A stretch of 64,000 nucleotides of DNA, taken from NCBI RefSeq assembly GCF_003410055.1, contig NZ_QUZK01000033.1:1-64000 (forward strand). Reading direction: 5' to 3'. How positions within the stretch are numbered: position 1 is the stretch's first letter; every line of letters begins with the position of its first letter. The position numbers and the translations under genes are program-made. This DNA is from Wenzhouxiangella sediminis (lineage in GTDB: Bacteria > Pseudomonadota > Gammaproteobacteria > Xanthomonadales > Wenzhouxiangellaceae). Below, in pieces: positions 38,081 to 46,473 of the stretch. The notes beneath the pieces are model-generated. The model was not told the DNA's origin, did no database searches, and was given only the letters and a program-made list of their open reading frames with translations.

Positions 38081-40252
38081 TCAGTTCGTGCCGGAGAAAT
38101 TGTCGTTGAACAGGCGGTCGATGGCGCGGTCGACGACCTGAAGGTCGGCTTCGACGCTCTCGGTGCCGATGGTGACCTGGAAGCCGTCGTCCGGCCCGGG
38201 TACACCGCGGCTCGTCGGCATGTTGCCGCCCGTCGTGGTCACGCTACTGTAAGCCGGAGAGACGTCCGGCACCAGCGTGTAGGTGCCGGGCGGCAGGGCC
38301 GTGGTCTGGTAGCGGGCGTTGAAGAATTCGAGCTTGTAGCTGCCCACGAAATCGCCGGTGTCGGTATAGACCTCGACCTTGCCGCGCGGAATGGCGAATC
38401 CGCTGGGCACTTCGAGGATCTGTCCGGAGATGACCGGGCCCGAAGTGACTTCGAGGTTGCCCACGGAGTGGTCAGTGCTGCCGTCGAGCGTGATCATGGT
38501 GCCCGTGGTCGGGTCGCACAGCGCCTCGGAACAGTTGCCGGCAGCGCCGTGAACCTTGTCGAAGTACGCGAACTGGACGCCGTAGTGACCGGGACCCACC
38601 GACGAGCTCATGCTAGTGCGCACGTAGTAGTCGCCGGCCGGCAGCGCGCCGAAGCGGAAGTCGCCGTTGGCGTCGGTCATCACGACCGACAACGTTTCCC
38701 CCGAGGCATCCACGACACGGACGATGGTCTCTGCGATCGGATTGTTCGTGCCGGCATCCACGACCGTGCCGTCGATATGGCTGCCGGTGGTGATCTCCAT
38801 GATGATCGAAGTCGTGTTGCCGGCGGTCACCGATACGGTGCTGGCGGCCGACAGGTCGCAGTCGATACCGGCACAGGGCTCGTCCGGGTAGACGGCGTCC
38901 GTGTAGTTGTCCAGCGCCTCGTCCGAGTAGAAATCGGGGTGACTGATTGAGTCGCCGAGGAATTCTCCGTAGGTGCGAACGAAGTAGTTGCCGGGCGGAA
39001 TTGCGGCAGAGGGTTCCAGCGACACCGCGCCGGTAGCGTCAGTGACGATATCGGCGCCACCGACCACTTGACCGCTTGCATCGATGACGTCGTAGGAACC
39101 AAGATCCGCATTTGCGGGAGAACCCGCCGGAATGCCGTTGGTGTCGGCATCGATGATGATGCCTTCGACCTGCCCGCCCTGGCTGAGCGTTCGTGCCGGA
39201 AGTGAAAGGCTGGCGCCGGCGGGAACGGTCAGCGGCGTGCCGCGAGCGCGTTCGCAGCCGCCCCAGGGACAATGCAGCCCATTGTGCAGTTCGCGCAAGT
39301 AGGGGTTGTGGTTGATCGGGCCGAGCTGGATGTAGTAGCTGCCGCCACGCAGGCCGTTGAACGCCCAAGCCGTTTCGGGGAGCTGAGGCGAATCAATGAA
39401 GCGGAATGTCTTGTGCTGGCCGGAGCCGTCGTACAGATAGATCAATTTCTCGATATCGGGAGGGTTGAGGTTGCCGGTGATCGTGGCCCCCGGTGCGAGG
39501 ACGAAATCCACACCCGTGGTCGTCGAACCCGACGAGATATGGACGGTGTCGGTGTTTCCCAGAGGACAACTGCCCAGTTCACAGGTCCGGTCGTTCCATG
39601 CCTCGGCTACATAATTGTCGACGTACAGCGGGAAGTCTCCAATTCGCGGCTCGGCAATGACGTGATAATCGCCGGGTTCGATGGCCAGTGAACTCGAATA
39701 ACTTCCGTCGCTGGCGGTGGTCGCGCCGAAATGACTGGAGTACTCACGGAACGAGCCCTCCTGGAAAACGCGGATTCGGGCATTCTCGAGCCCGGAGCCG
39801 GTGTCTTCGGCGGTGATTGTTCCTGAAAGTCGCCCGCCGGCATCGAGCGCAATGTCGATACCGGTCAGCGAGTCCCCACTGCTGAGCGTGATCTCTCCGC
39901 CGGCCACGCATTTGAAGTAGCAGGGAAGTGGATCCGTAATTCCGTGGCGGGCCGGCGCGTGATCAGGGCCCGCGGCTTCCACGATGATGTCGCGGGTTTC
40001 GCCCGCCGGTACCGAAACGGTGATCGAGTACCCACCGGAGGCGTTGGTCGTGTCCGTGATGAAGGGCGAGTTGCCGCCGGTTGTCGGGTCGGAAATGGCA
40101 ACCGTGGCGCCGGCGATCGGGTCGCCGCTGCCGCTCTCGGTGATCGTGCCCTCGATCGTGGCCGACTGGCCGAAGGTCGGGCCTGCCCAGGCAAGGCACA
40201 GGAAAGCGAATACCGCGATCGGCGGGCAATGGAGTGGCTTCCGTTGTCGCAT
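38081..40252 (-). CDS. Secreted protein with repeated carboxypeptidase-regulatory-like domains
   Basis: A 723-residue exported protein. The signal peptide ends TFGQS. The rest is a chain of Ig-like carboxypeptidase-regulatory-like repeats, with turns such as GTITESGSGDPIAGATVAI, GTITAEDTGSGLENARIRV, GTVVDAGTNNPIAETIVRV and DANGDFRFGALPAGDYYVR. No enzyme domain is visible, so it is probably structural or adhesive at the cell surface. It ends in AIDRLFNDNFSGTN, a tail matching the LFxDxF ends of two other secreted proteins here. GGAGAACCC precedes the start. Confidence 0.88.
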   Translation of the reverse strand: MRQRKPLHCPPIAVFAFLCLAWAGPTFGQSATIEGTITESGSGDPIAGATVAISDPTTGGNSPFITDTTNASGGYSITVSVPAGETRDIIVEAAGPDHAPARHGITDPLPCYFKCVAGGEITLSSGDSLTGIDIALDAGGRLSGTITAEDTGSGLENARIRVFQEGSFREYSSHFGATTASDGSYSSSLAIEPGDYHVIAEPRIGDFPLYVDNYVAEAWNDRTCELGSCPLGNTDTVHISSGSTTTGVDFVLAPGATITGNLNPPDIEKLIYLYDGSGQHKTFRFIDSPQLPETAWAFNGLRGGSYYIQLGPINHNPYLRELHNGLHCPWGGCERARGTPLTVPAGASLSLPARTLSQGGQVEGIIIDADTNGIPAGSPANADLGSYDVIDASGQVVGGADIVTDATGAVSLEPSAAIPPGNYFVRTYGEFLGDSISHPDFYSDEALDNYTDAVYPDEPCAGIDCDLSAASTVSVTAGNTTSIIMEITTGSHIDGTVVDAGTNNPIAETIVRVVDASGETLSVVMTDANGDFRFGALPAGDYYVRTSMSSSVGPGHYGVQFAYFDKVHGAAGNCSEALCDPTTGTMITLDGSTDHSVGNLEVTSGPVISGQILEVPSGFAIPRGKVEVYTDTGDFVGSYKLEFFNARYQTTALPPGTYTLVPDVSPAYSSVTTTGGNMPTSRGVPGPDDGFQVTIGTESVEADLQVVDRAIDRLFNDNFSGTN

Positions 40253-40435
40253 GGGTTCTCCGGGTCATCTCTGGCAATTGATGTCGATAGGCCGCAATCG
40301 AGGCAGCCTTCCATCCACCCTATACGCAATCCGGGACATCTTCATGCCGCCGCTGAATTGTCACCCCGTCGCGCTGTCACTAGATAAGATGGGTGGCGGG
40401 CGGTTGGCCCGGTTGGCAGAACTGGAGCGAATGGA

Positions 40436-41305
40436 ATGAGTGAAAGGACTGAATCGAGCATTTACGGGCGCCGGGGCCGAGCATGGCTGGTGCTGCTGTT
40501 GGGCGTCGTGCTGGCGATGCCGGCTGTCGCCGCCGAGGCGCCCTCGTTCATGCGCATGAAAACGGGCGCCGAAGGCGAGCCGAAGGCCCTGCAGGTGGGG
40601 CTGGCCCGCTATCGCGACGACGCCGGCCGCACGCTCGATCTCGTCGGCGCGGTGCACGTGGCTGACCGCGATTACTTCCAGGACCTCGACCGACGTTTCG
40701 AGGACTATGACGTGGTGCTCTACGAGCTCGTCGGCGACCCGGACGGCGGGGAGAGGCGCCCCGCCGGCGTCGGGTTGAACCTGGTCGGGCTGATGCAGGG
40801 CGGCATGAAGGAGGCGATGGGCCTGGCCTTCCAGCTCGAGGAAATCGACTACGAACGCGATAACTTCGTCCACGCCGACATGACGGCCGGCGAGTTCAGC
40901 GCGAGCATGCGTGATCGCGACGAGTCCTGGACCGGCACCTTCGTGCAGCTTTGGGCCGCCTCGGTACTTTCCCAGGACGCCGCCGCCCAGCAGGCACAGA
41001 TGCTCGAAGTGCTGTTCGCCAGCGACCGCCAGCTGGCCTTCAAGCGCCTCATGGCCGAATCGATGATCGACCAGGCGCGCGTGCTGGAGGTGCTCGCCGG
41101 CGAGGACGGTTCGGTGCTGATCACCGAACGCAATCGCAAGGCGCTTTCGGTGCTCGAGCGTGAGCTTGGAGACGGCGCCCGCAATCTCGCGCTGTTCTAC
41201 GGCGCCGGCCACCTGCCCGATTTCCACCGACGCCTGACCGGCGAGCTCGGCTTCGAACTCGAGGTCGTCGAATGGCTCGACGCGTGGGACCTGAGAGGCG
41301 AATGA
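40436..41305 (+). CDS. TraB/GumN-family protein
   Basis: A 289-residue secreted protein with a signal peptide (WLVLLLGVVLAMPAVAAEA). It carries the TraB/GumN/PrgY motifs: LVGAVHVADRDYFQDL with its GxxH-like site near the N-terminus, YELVGDPDGG, and FYGAGHLPDFHRRL with a second GxxH near the C-terminus. The fold is related to Tiki-type metalloproteases; bacterial roles are unclear. Its stop overlaps the next start (ATGA). Confidence 0.87.
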   Translation: MSERTESSIYGRRGRAWLVLLLGVVLAMPAVAAEAPSFMRMKTGAEGEPKALQVGLARYRDDAGRTLDLVGAVHVADRDYFQDLDRRFEDYDVVLYELVGDPDGGERRPAGVGLNLVGLMQGGMKEAMGLAFQLEEIDYERDNFVHADMTAGEFSASMRDRDESWTGTFVQLWAASVLSQDAAAQQAQMLEVLFASDRQLAFKRLMAESMIDQARVLEVLAGEDGSVLITERNRKALSVLERELGDGARNLALFYGAGHLPDFHRRLTGELGFELEVVEWLDAWDLRGE

Positions 41306-42513
41306 GTTCTGCGCGCAACTCGGTGCTCCCCACGCGCTTCCGCTATCGCCTCAGCCCGGTCAACATGAAGCGCGGCCTCTGGATCGTTTTCGTTTCGCTG
41401 GCCGTGCTGATCGGTCTCGGGATGCTCGGCTCCGAGAGCCTGGGCGAGACGATCCTGGAAGACCTGCAGGAGCAGCCCGCCTGGGCGCTCGGTGCCGCGC
41501 TCGTCGGCATTGTGGCGCTGGTCGCGCTGATCGGCCGGATCGTGTCGCTGGCACGCGAGGCCTGGCTGACGGTCGATTCGAGCGGCATTCAGTGCTCGCC
41601 CCACAAGCACCATGGTCCGCGGAACTGGCTGCGCCAGGACTGGCAGCTGCCCTGGTCGGCCATCGACAAGGCGATCGTCCAGCGGCCCGGACCGAAGGCC
41701 CAGCACGTCCAGAGCTGGATCAATACCACGCTCACGCTCGAGAGCGGGCAGGGACAGCACGACCTCGCCCTGCTGCTCTGGGATCCGGTGGATGATCCGC
41801 TCGAGCGCCCCGGCCTCACAGCCTTCCGTCCGGGTACGCGGCTTCACGAGATGACCGAGACACATCCGCTGATCCGCCACCTGGAACAGCGCGGCATCGA
41901 GATCGATTACCAGCCGCTGGGCTTTCGCGGTCGATGGGGCATGGGCAAGCCGTCCGAGGATCGACCCGAGGCGGGCGCCGGCGATGCGCCGGTCGACCTG
42001 TTCAATTTCAAGTCGCTGGTGTTGATGCTTTCGTTGATGGGTGCGATTGCCGTGGCGGCTGCGCTGCACTTCATGGTCCTGCCGCCGATCCGCCCGCTGT
42101 GGTCGCCCGCCTGGGGGATGATGGCGCTGGCCGGCAGCGCGGTCTTTCTGGCCGGAGCGCTGTTGCCGCGCGCCGCCCCCGTGCGGGAGAGAACGGTCGT
42201 TGCCCTGTTGCTGGGTGCAACGGTCGGGGCGCTTGCGCACCCGCTGTCGGTCCGCCTGGAGGCCATGACCGCTGAAGCGCCGCAGACGGTGGACTACGTC
42301 GTGGCGGCGCCCGGCGTGTTCGAGCCGATCGATTCCGGGCTCCCCGCACTCGATCTAAGCGACCTCGAAGTGCCCGAGTACTGGAACAGTTTGCCGGACG
42401 GAGAAATCCATCCCTTCGATCTGCAGCGCACCGGGGAGTCCCGGTATGTCCTGAGGCTGGGCCCACTGTTCGAACGGACCCGCGCGTTCTATGCCGGCCG
42501 GGAGGCCGACTAG
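41302..42513 (+). CDS. Membrane protein of unknown function, coupled to TraB/GumN
   Basis: A 403-residue protein with two N-terminal helices (about 27-43 and 63-83), a soluble segment (about 90-215) whose VDSSGIQ and LPWSAIDKAIVQR phrases recall bacterial PH-like domains, three further helices (about 235-325) and a C-terminal soluble domain. No firm family. Overlap with the TraB/GumN gene suggests a joint envelope function. It converges with the next small gene, 6 bases away. Confidence 0.75.
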   Translation: MSSARNSVLPTRFRYRLSPVNMKRGLWIVFVSLAVLIGLGMLGSESLGETILEDLQEQPAWALGAALVGIVALVALIGRIVSLAREAWLTVDSSGIQCSPHKHHGPRNWLRQDWQLPWSAIDKAIVQRPGPKAQHVQSWINTTLTLESGQGQHDLALLLWDPVDDPLERPGLTAFRPGTRLHEMTETHPLIRHLEQRGIEIDYQPLGFRGRWGMGKPSEDRPEAGAGDAPVDLFNFKSLVLMLSLMGAIAVAAALHFMVLPPIRPLWSPAWGMMALAGSAVFLAGALLPRAAPVRERTVVALLLGATVGALAHPLSVRLEAMTAEAPQTVDYVVAAPGVFEPIDSGLPALDLSDLEVPEYWNSLPDGEIHPFDLQRTGESRYVLRLGPLFERTRAFYAGREAD

Positions 42514-42519
42514 GCAAGG

Positions 42520-42795
42520 TCAGCTGCAGGCCGTTCCCGACTGACCGGCCACGCCGTCGCCATCGACCATCGCTTTGAGTACCGCCGTGGATCGGACCGG
42601 GCGGAGGCGTTCGCGCTCGGGATTCGGCGATAACCGGTCTCCGAGCAACGCCATCAGGGCCTTGCCCGGTTCGGAAACCTGCTCGAACACGAATTCGATC
42701 CGTTCGTGCACCGACTTCGGGGGCCACACCCCGTCGACGCGGATGCTCAGGGCCATGCACACCAGTACCAGGAAGATCACGAGAAACGTTCGCAT
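42520..42795 (-). CDS. Small exported hypothetical protein
   Basis: A 91-residue protein with an N-terminal hydrophobic segment (FLVIFLVLVCMALSI) and a polar remainder (KSVHERIEFVFEQVSE) ending in CS. AAGGAG lies 7 bases before the ATG, which supports it as real despite overlap-free but short length. No family recognised. It is transcribed away from the antiporter gene. Confidence 0.65.
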   Translation of the reverse strand: MRTFLVIFLVLVCMALSIRVDGVWPPKSVHERIEFVFEQVSEPGKALMALLGDRLSPNPERERLRPVRSTAVLKAMVDGDGVAGQSGTACS

Positions 42796-42964
42796 GGCTG
42801 AACTCCTTGCGGCCATTTTTGCCGCCTGTCCTGTTGCTATGACGTCCGGAGAGGACATTTGGTTGCATTCGGTCGCGCCGACACCGGTCGCGATGGGTGC
42901 TAGACTGCCCGCGCGCCGGCGCGGCCTTGCACGCTGGCGGATGTGATCCCTGACGGAAACGTGG

Positions 42965-43993
42965 ATGGATGTTCTTTTCTGGCTGATCGTGGCCCTGGCT
43001 TCGACGGGCATCGTCTGGGTCGGCAGCGGCCTGCTCGAATCCTCGAGCGCACGGCTTTCGGCCTGGTATTCGCTGCCCGAGATCGTGCAGGGGGCGATCG
43101 TGGTGGCCATCGGCTCGAGCTTTCCCGAACTGGCCACCGTGGTGATGTCGACGCTGCTGCACGGTGAGTTCGAGCTCGGTGTCGCGGCCATCGTCGGCTC
43201 GGCCCTGTTCAACATCCTGATCATTCCCGCGATCTCTGGCCTCGTCAGCAAGGAGCAACTGCGCGCCAACCGTGACCTTGTCTACAAGGAAGCGCAGTTC
43301 TACATGATCGCGGTAGCGGTGCTGACGCTGACCTTTTCGTTCGCAGCGATCTACCACCCGATTTCTTCCGGCGACGGTTCGATCCGCGGCGAGATGACGC
43401 GCTGGCTGGCCCTGATGCCGTTGGCGCTCTACGCGCTCTACATCTTCGTGCAGTACCACGACACCATCGACCAGCCCGAGGAAGTCGACACGACCGGGAT
43501 CCGTCCCGGCCGGGAATGGGCCAGGCTCGGCGGATCGCTGCTGGTCATCCTGGTCGGCGTCGAGGGCCTGATCCGGGCAGCGGTGAGTTTCGGCGAGATC
43601 TTCGACACGCCCTCGTTCCTGTGGGGCATCACGGTGGTCGCCGCCGGCACTTCCATTCCCGATGCCTTCGTCTCGATCCGGGCGGCCCGCAAGGGGCGGG
43701 CGGTCACCAGCATTGCCAACGTGCTCGGCAGCAACACCTTCGACCTGCTGGTCTGCATTCCGGTGGGTGTGCTGATTGCGGGTACGGCGGTGATCAACTT
43801 CTCGATCGCCGCGCCGATGATGGCGGTGCTGACGGTCGCGACCGTGGCGCTGTTCCTGATGATGCGCACGCACCTGGTGCTTTCCCGAGCGGAGTCCTGG
43901 GTGCTGCTGGTGATCTACGTGCTGTTCGTTGCCTGGGTCAGCGGAGAAAGCTTCGGCCTGGTCGACTGGGTGCCCACCCTGCCTCCCGACTGA
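42965..43993 (+). CDS. Sodium/calcium exchanger-family antiporter
   Basis: A 342-residue CaCA-superfamily protein with about ten helices. Both alpha-repeat signatures are present: AIGSSFPELATVVMST then GSALFNILIIPAISG, and AAGTSIPDAFVSIRA then NVLGSNTFDLLVCIPVG. It should exchange calcium for sodium or protons across the inner membrane. It lies divergent to a small exported protein gene. Confidence 0.93.
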   Translation: MDVLFWLIVALASTGIVWVGSGLLESSSARLSAWYSLPEIVQGAIVVAIGSSFPELATVVMSTLLHGEFELGVAAIVGSALFNILIIPAISGLVSKEQLRANRDLVYKEAQFYMIAVAVLTLTFSFAAIYHPISSGDGSIRGEMTRWLALMPLALYALYIFVQYHDTIDQPEEVDTTGIRPGREWARLGGSLLVILVGVEGLIRAAVSFGEIFDTPSFLWGITVVAAGTSIPDAFVSIRAARKGRAVTSIANVLGSNTFDLLVCIPVGVLIAGTAVINFSIAAPMMAVLTVATVALFLMMRTHLVLSRAESWVLLVIYVLFVAWVSGESFGLVDWVPTLPPD

Positions 43994-44006
43994 GCACGTT
44001 CGGCGA

Positions 44007-44037
44007 TTGACAGGTTTTCGCGTGGCCTGTCTATACT
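44007..44037 (+). promoter_or_regulatory. Promoter for the FAD dehydrogenase gene, possibly giving a leaderless mRNA
   Basis: TTGACA (44007-44012) and TATACT (44032-44037) are separated by 19 bases. The -10 box ends 6 bases before the ATG at 44044, so the transcript would begin at or next to the start codon, and no ribosome-binding site is visible. Confidence 0.5.
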
Positions 44038-44043
44038 GGTTCC

Positions 44044-45696
44044 ATGAACGCTGATGCAATCGTGATCGGTGGTGGCCTGGCCGGCCTCGTGGCGGCCTGC
44101 GAGCTGTGTGATGCGGGCAAGCGGGTGATCGTGCTCGAGCAGGAGGGCGAGAACAGCCTGGGCGGCCAGGCGTTCTGGTCGCTGGGCGGCCTGTTCTTCG
44201 TCGACAGCCCCGAGCAGCGTCGCATGCGCATTGCCGACAGCCCGGAACTGGCCCTGCAGGACTGGCTGGGTTCGGCGCAGTTCGACCGCGAAGAGGACTA
44301 CTGGCCGCGCAAGGTGGCCGAAGCCTACATCGATTTCGCCGCCGGCGAGATGCGGCCCTGGCTGCACTCGATGGGCATGCGCTGGTTTCCCGTCGTCGGC
44401 TGGGCCGAGCGCGGCGGGGCGCTGGCGAACGGACACGGCAATTCCGTGCCGCGCTTCCACATCACCTGGGGTACCGGCCCCGGCGTGGTCAAACCCTTCG
44501 TCGATCGTCTGATGGCTCACGTGGAAGCCGGCCGGGCCGAAGTGCGTTGCCGTCATCGCGTGACCGAACTGCACACCGCCTCCGGCGCGGTTTCCGGCGT
44601 GAGCGGCGACATCCTCGAGCCGTCGACGGTGCAACGGGGCGAGCGTTCGGGCCGCGAGGTGATCGACGCCTTCGAGCTGGCCTGCGGCTGCGTGATCGTG
44701 ACCTCCGGCGGCATCGGCGGCAACCACGACCTGGTGCGCAAGAACTGGCCGGTCGATGCACTCGGCCCGGCGCCGAAGCGCATGGTCGCCGGCGTGCCGC
44801 ATCACGTCGACGGGCTGATGATCGACGTCGCCCGCTCGGCGGGTGCGGCGGTGATCAACGCCGACCGGATGTGGCACTACACCGAAGGCGTGCAGAACTG
44901 GAACCCGATCTGGCCCAACCACGGCATCCGGATTCTGCCCGGTCCCTCGTCGCTGTGGTTCGACGCAAACGGCGAGCGTCTCGAAGCGCCCTGCATGCCG
45001 GGTTTCGACACCCGGTCGACGCTCAAGCGGATCCTGTCCACCGGGTACGAGCATTCCTGGTTCATTCTCAACCGCGAGATCATCCGCAAGGAATTCTCGC
45101 TGTCGGGCTCGGAACAGAACCCCGACCTGACCGGCGCGAAGTGGTCGCTGGTCATAAAGAACCGCAAGGGCGGTCGGGTGCCGCCGACGGTGCAGGCCTT
45201 CATGGATCACGGCGAGGACTTCGTCGTCGCCGACGATCTGACCGAGCTTGTCGAGGGGATGAACCGCATCACCCCGGACACCCCGCTCGATCTCGACCGC
45301 ATCCGCGGCCAGATCGAGGCCCGTGATCGGGAAGTCGCCAACCCGTATTCGAAGGATGTCCAGATCACCGCGATCCATGGCGCGCGTCGTTACCTGGGCG
45401 ACAAGCTGATCCGCACCGCCAAACCCCATCGCCTTCTCGATCCCGACAAGGGGCCGCTGATCGCCGTGCGGCTCAACATTCTCACGCGCAAGACCCTGGG
45501 CGGGCTGCACACCGACCTGGACTCACGCGTGCTCGACGCGGCGGGTGAACCCATCGACGGGCTATACGCTGCCGGCGAGTGCGCGGGTTTCGGCGGCGGC
45601 GGATACCACGGGTACAACGCCCTGGAAGGCACCTTCCTGGGCGGCTGCATCTTTTCGGGCCGCAACGCGGGCCGGCACGCGGCCGGTCGCGAGTGA
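44044..45696 (+). CDS. FAD-binding dehydrogenase (KsdD/fumarate-reductase flavoprotein type)
   Basis: A 550-residue flavoprotein. It has the Rossmann motif IVIGGGLAGLVAACEL at the N-terminus, LGGQAFWSLGG, VIVTSGGIGGNHDLVRKNW, and the C-terminal flavin contact LYAAGECAGFGGGGYHGYN. It resembles the FAD-binding dehydrogenases annotated as 3-ketosteroid-dehydrogenase-like; the substrate is unknown. A strong promoter-like sequence sits directly at its start codon. Confidence 0.9.
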   Translation: MNADAIVIGGGLAGLVAACELCDAGKRVIVLEQEGENSLGGQAFWSLGGLFFVDSPEQRRMRIADSPELALQDWLGSAQFDREEDYWPRKVAEAYIDFAAGEMRPWLHSMGMRWFPVVGWAERGGALANGHGNSVPRFHITWGTGPGVVKPFVDRLMAHVEAGRAEVRCRHRVTELHTASGAVSGVSGDILEPSTVQRGERSGREVIDAFELACGCVIVTSGGIGGNHDLVRKNWPVDALGPAPKRMVAGVPHHVDGLMIDVARSAGAAVINADRMWHYTEGVQNWNPIWPNHGIRILPGPSSLWFDANGERLEAPCMPGFDTRSTLKRILSTGYEHSWFILNREIIRKEFSLSGSEQNPDLTGAKWSLVIKNRKGGRVPPTVQAFMDHGEDFVVADDLTELVEGMNRITPDTPLDLDRIRGQIEARDREVANPYSKDVQITAIHGARRYLGDKLIRTAKPHRLLDPDKGPLIAVRLNILTRKTLGGLHTDLDSRVLDAAGEPIDGLYAAGECAGFGGGGYHGYNALEGTFLGGCIFSGRNAGRHAAGRE

Positions 45697-45803
45697 AGCG
45701 CTGTTCCGGCTAGCGCAAAGCCCGACACCACCGTATCGGCAGAACGGACCCTGCTGCTGGCCTGCAAGCGGCGGGAACCAGAACACCCATCAGGCTGTAT
45801 CAC

Positions 45804-46319
45804 ATGACGAAGATCGAAATCTCAACCGAACGTGCCTCGGACATTCCGATGATCCACGCCGTCCATTCGGAGGCCTTCGAGACCGAGGCGGAGGCGCGCC
45901 TGGTCGATCGGCTGCGCCAGAGCGCCGACCCTTTCTTGTCGTTGGTCGCGCGTTTCGGTGATGTCGTTGTGGGCCACATCCTGTTCACGCCCGTCCATCT
46001 GGCCGATCGGGGCAAGGCCGGGCTGCTCGGCCTGGCCCCGATGGCGGTGTTGCCCGCTTTCCAGGGCCAGGGCATCGGCGGGCAACTGATCGAGCGGGGA
46101 TTGGCGGCGGCGCGTGAACTCGGCGCGCGGGGTGTCGTCGTCCTCGGCCACGCCGCTTACTACCCGCGTTTCGGATTCCGGCCGGCCTCCGAGTTCGGCC
46201 TGTCCAACGAGTTCCGCGCGCCGGCCGAGAACTTCATGGCGCTGGAATTGGTGCCGGATGGATTGAGTGCGGCCTCCGGCCAGGTTCGTTACCACGCCGC
46301 TTTCTCCGGTTCCGCCTGA
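45804..46319 (+). CDS. GNAT-family N-acetyltransferase
   Basis: A 171-residue protein with the GNAT fold. It has the acetyl-CoA loop QGQGIGGQLIERGLAAA, the preceding strand LGLAPMAVLPAF, and the later GARGVVVLGHAAYYPRFGF typical of YhbS-like acetyltransferases. The substrate is unknown. It stands 107 bases after the FAD dehydrogenase gene. Confidence 0.92.
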   Translation: MTKIEISTERASDIPMIHAVHSEAFETEAEARLVDRLRQSADPFLSLVARFGDVVVGHILFTPVHLADRGKAGLLGLAPMAVLPAFQGQGIGGQLIERGLAAARELGARGVVVLGHAAYYPRFGFRPASEFGLSNEFRAPAENFMALELVPDGLSAASGQVRYHAAFSGSA

Positions 46320-46403
46320 TCCTCATCACCCGGCGGGATCCATCGGTCTCCCACGGAGTCGGCAATACGCTGCAGTATGGTGATTCCGAAGGGCTTTCCC
46401 TGC

Positions 46404-46432
46404 CGGACACGTGCACGGGCAGTCGGTACAAT
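46404..46432 (+). promoter_or_regulatory. Candidate promoter of the pyruvate dehydrogenase operon
   Basis: CGGACA (46404-46409, four matches to the -35 consensus) and TACAAT (46427-46432) are 17 bases apart. The predicted start would leave a leader of about 35 bases carrying the GAGAGGA ribosome site before aceE. Confidence 0.5.
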
Positions 46433-46473
46433 AGCCGGCCCGAACAAGCAAAACGCCCCGCGAGAGGACTGGC

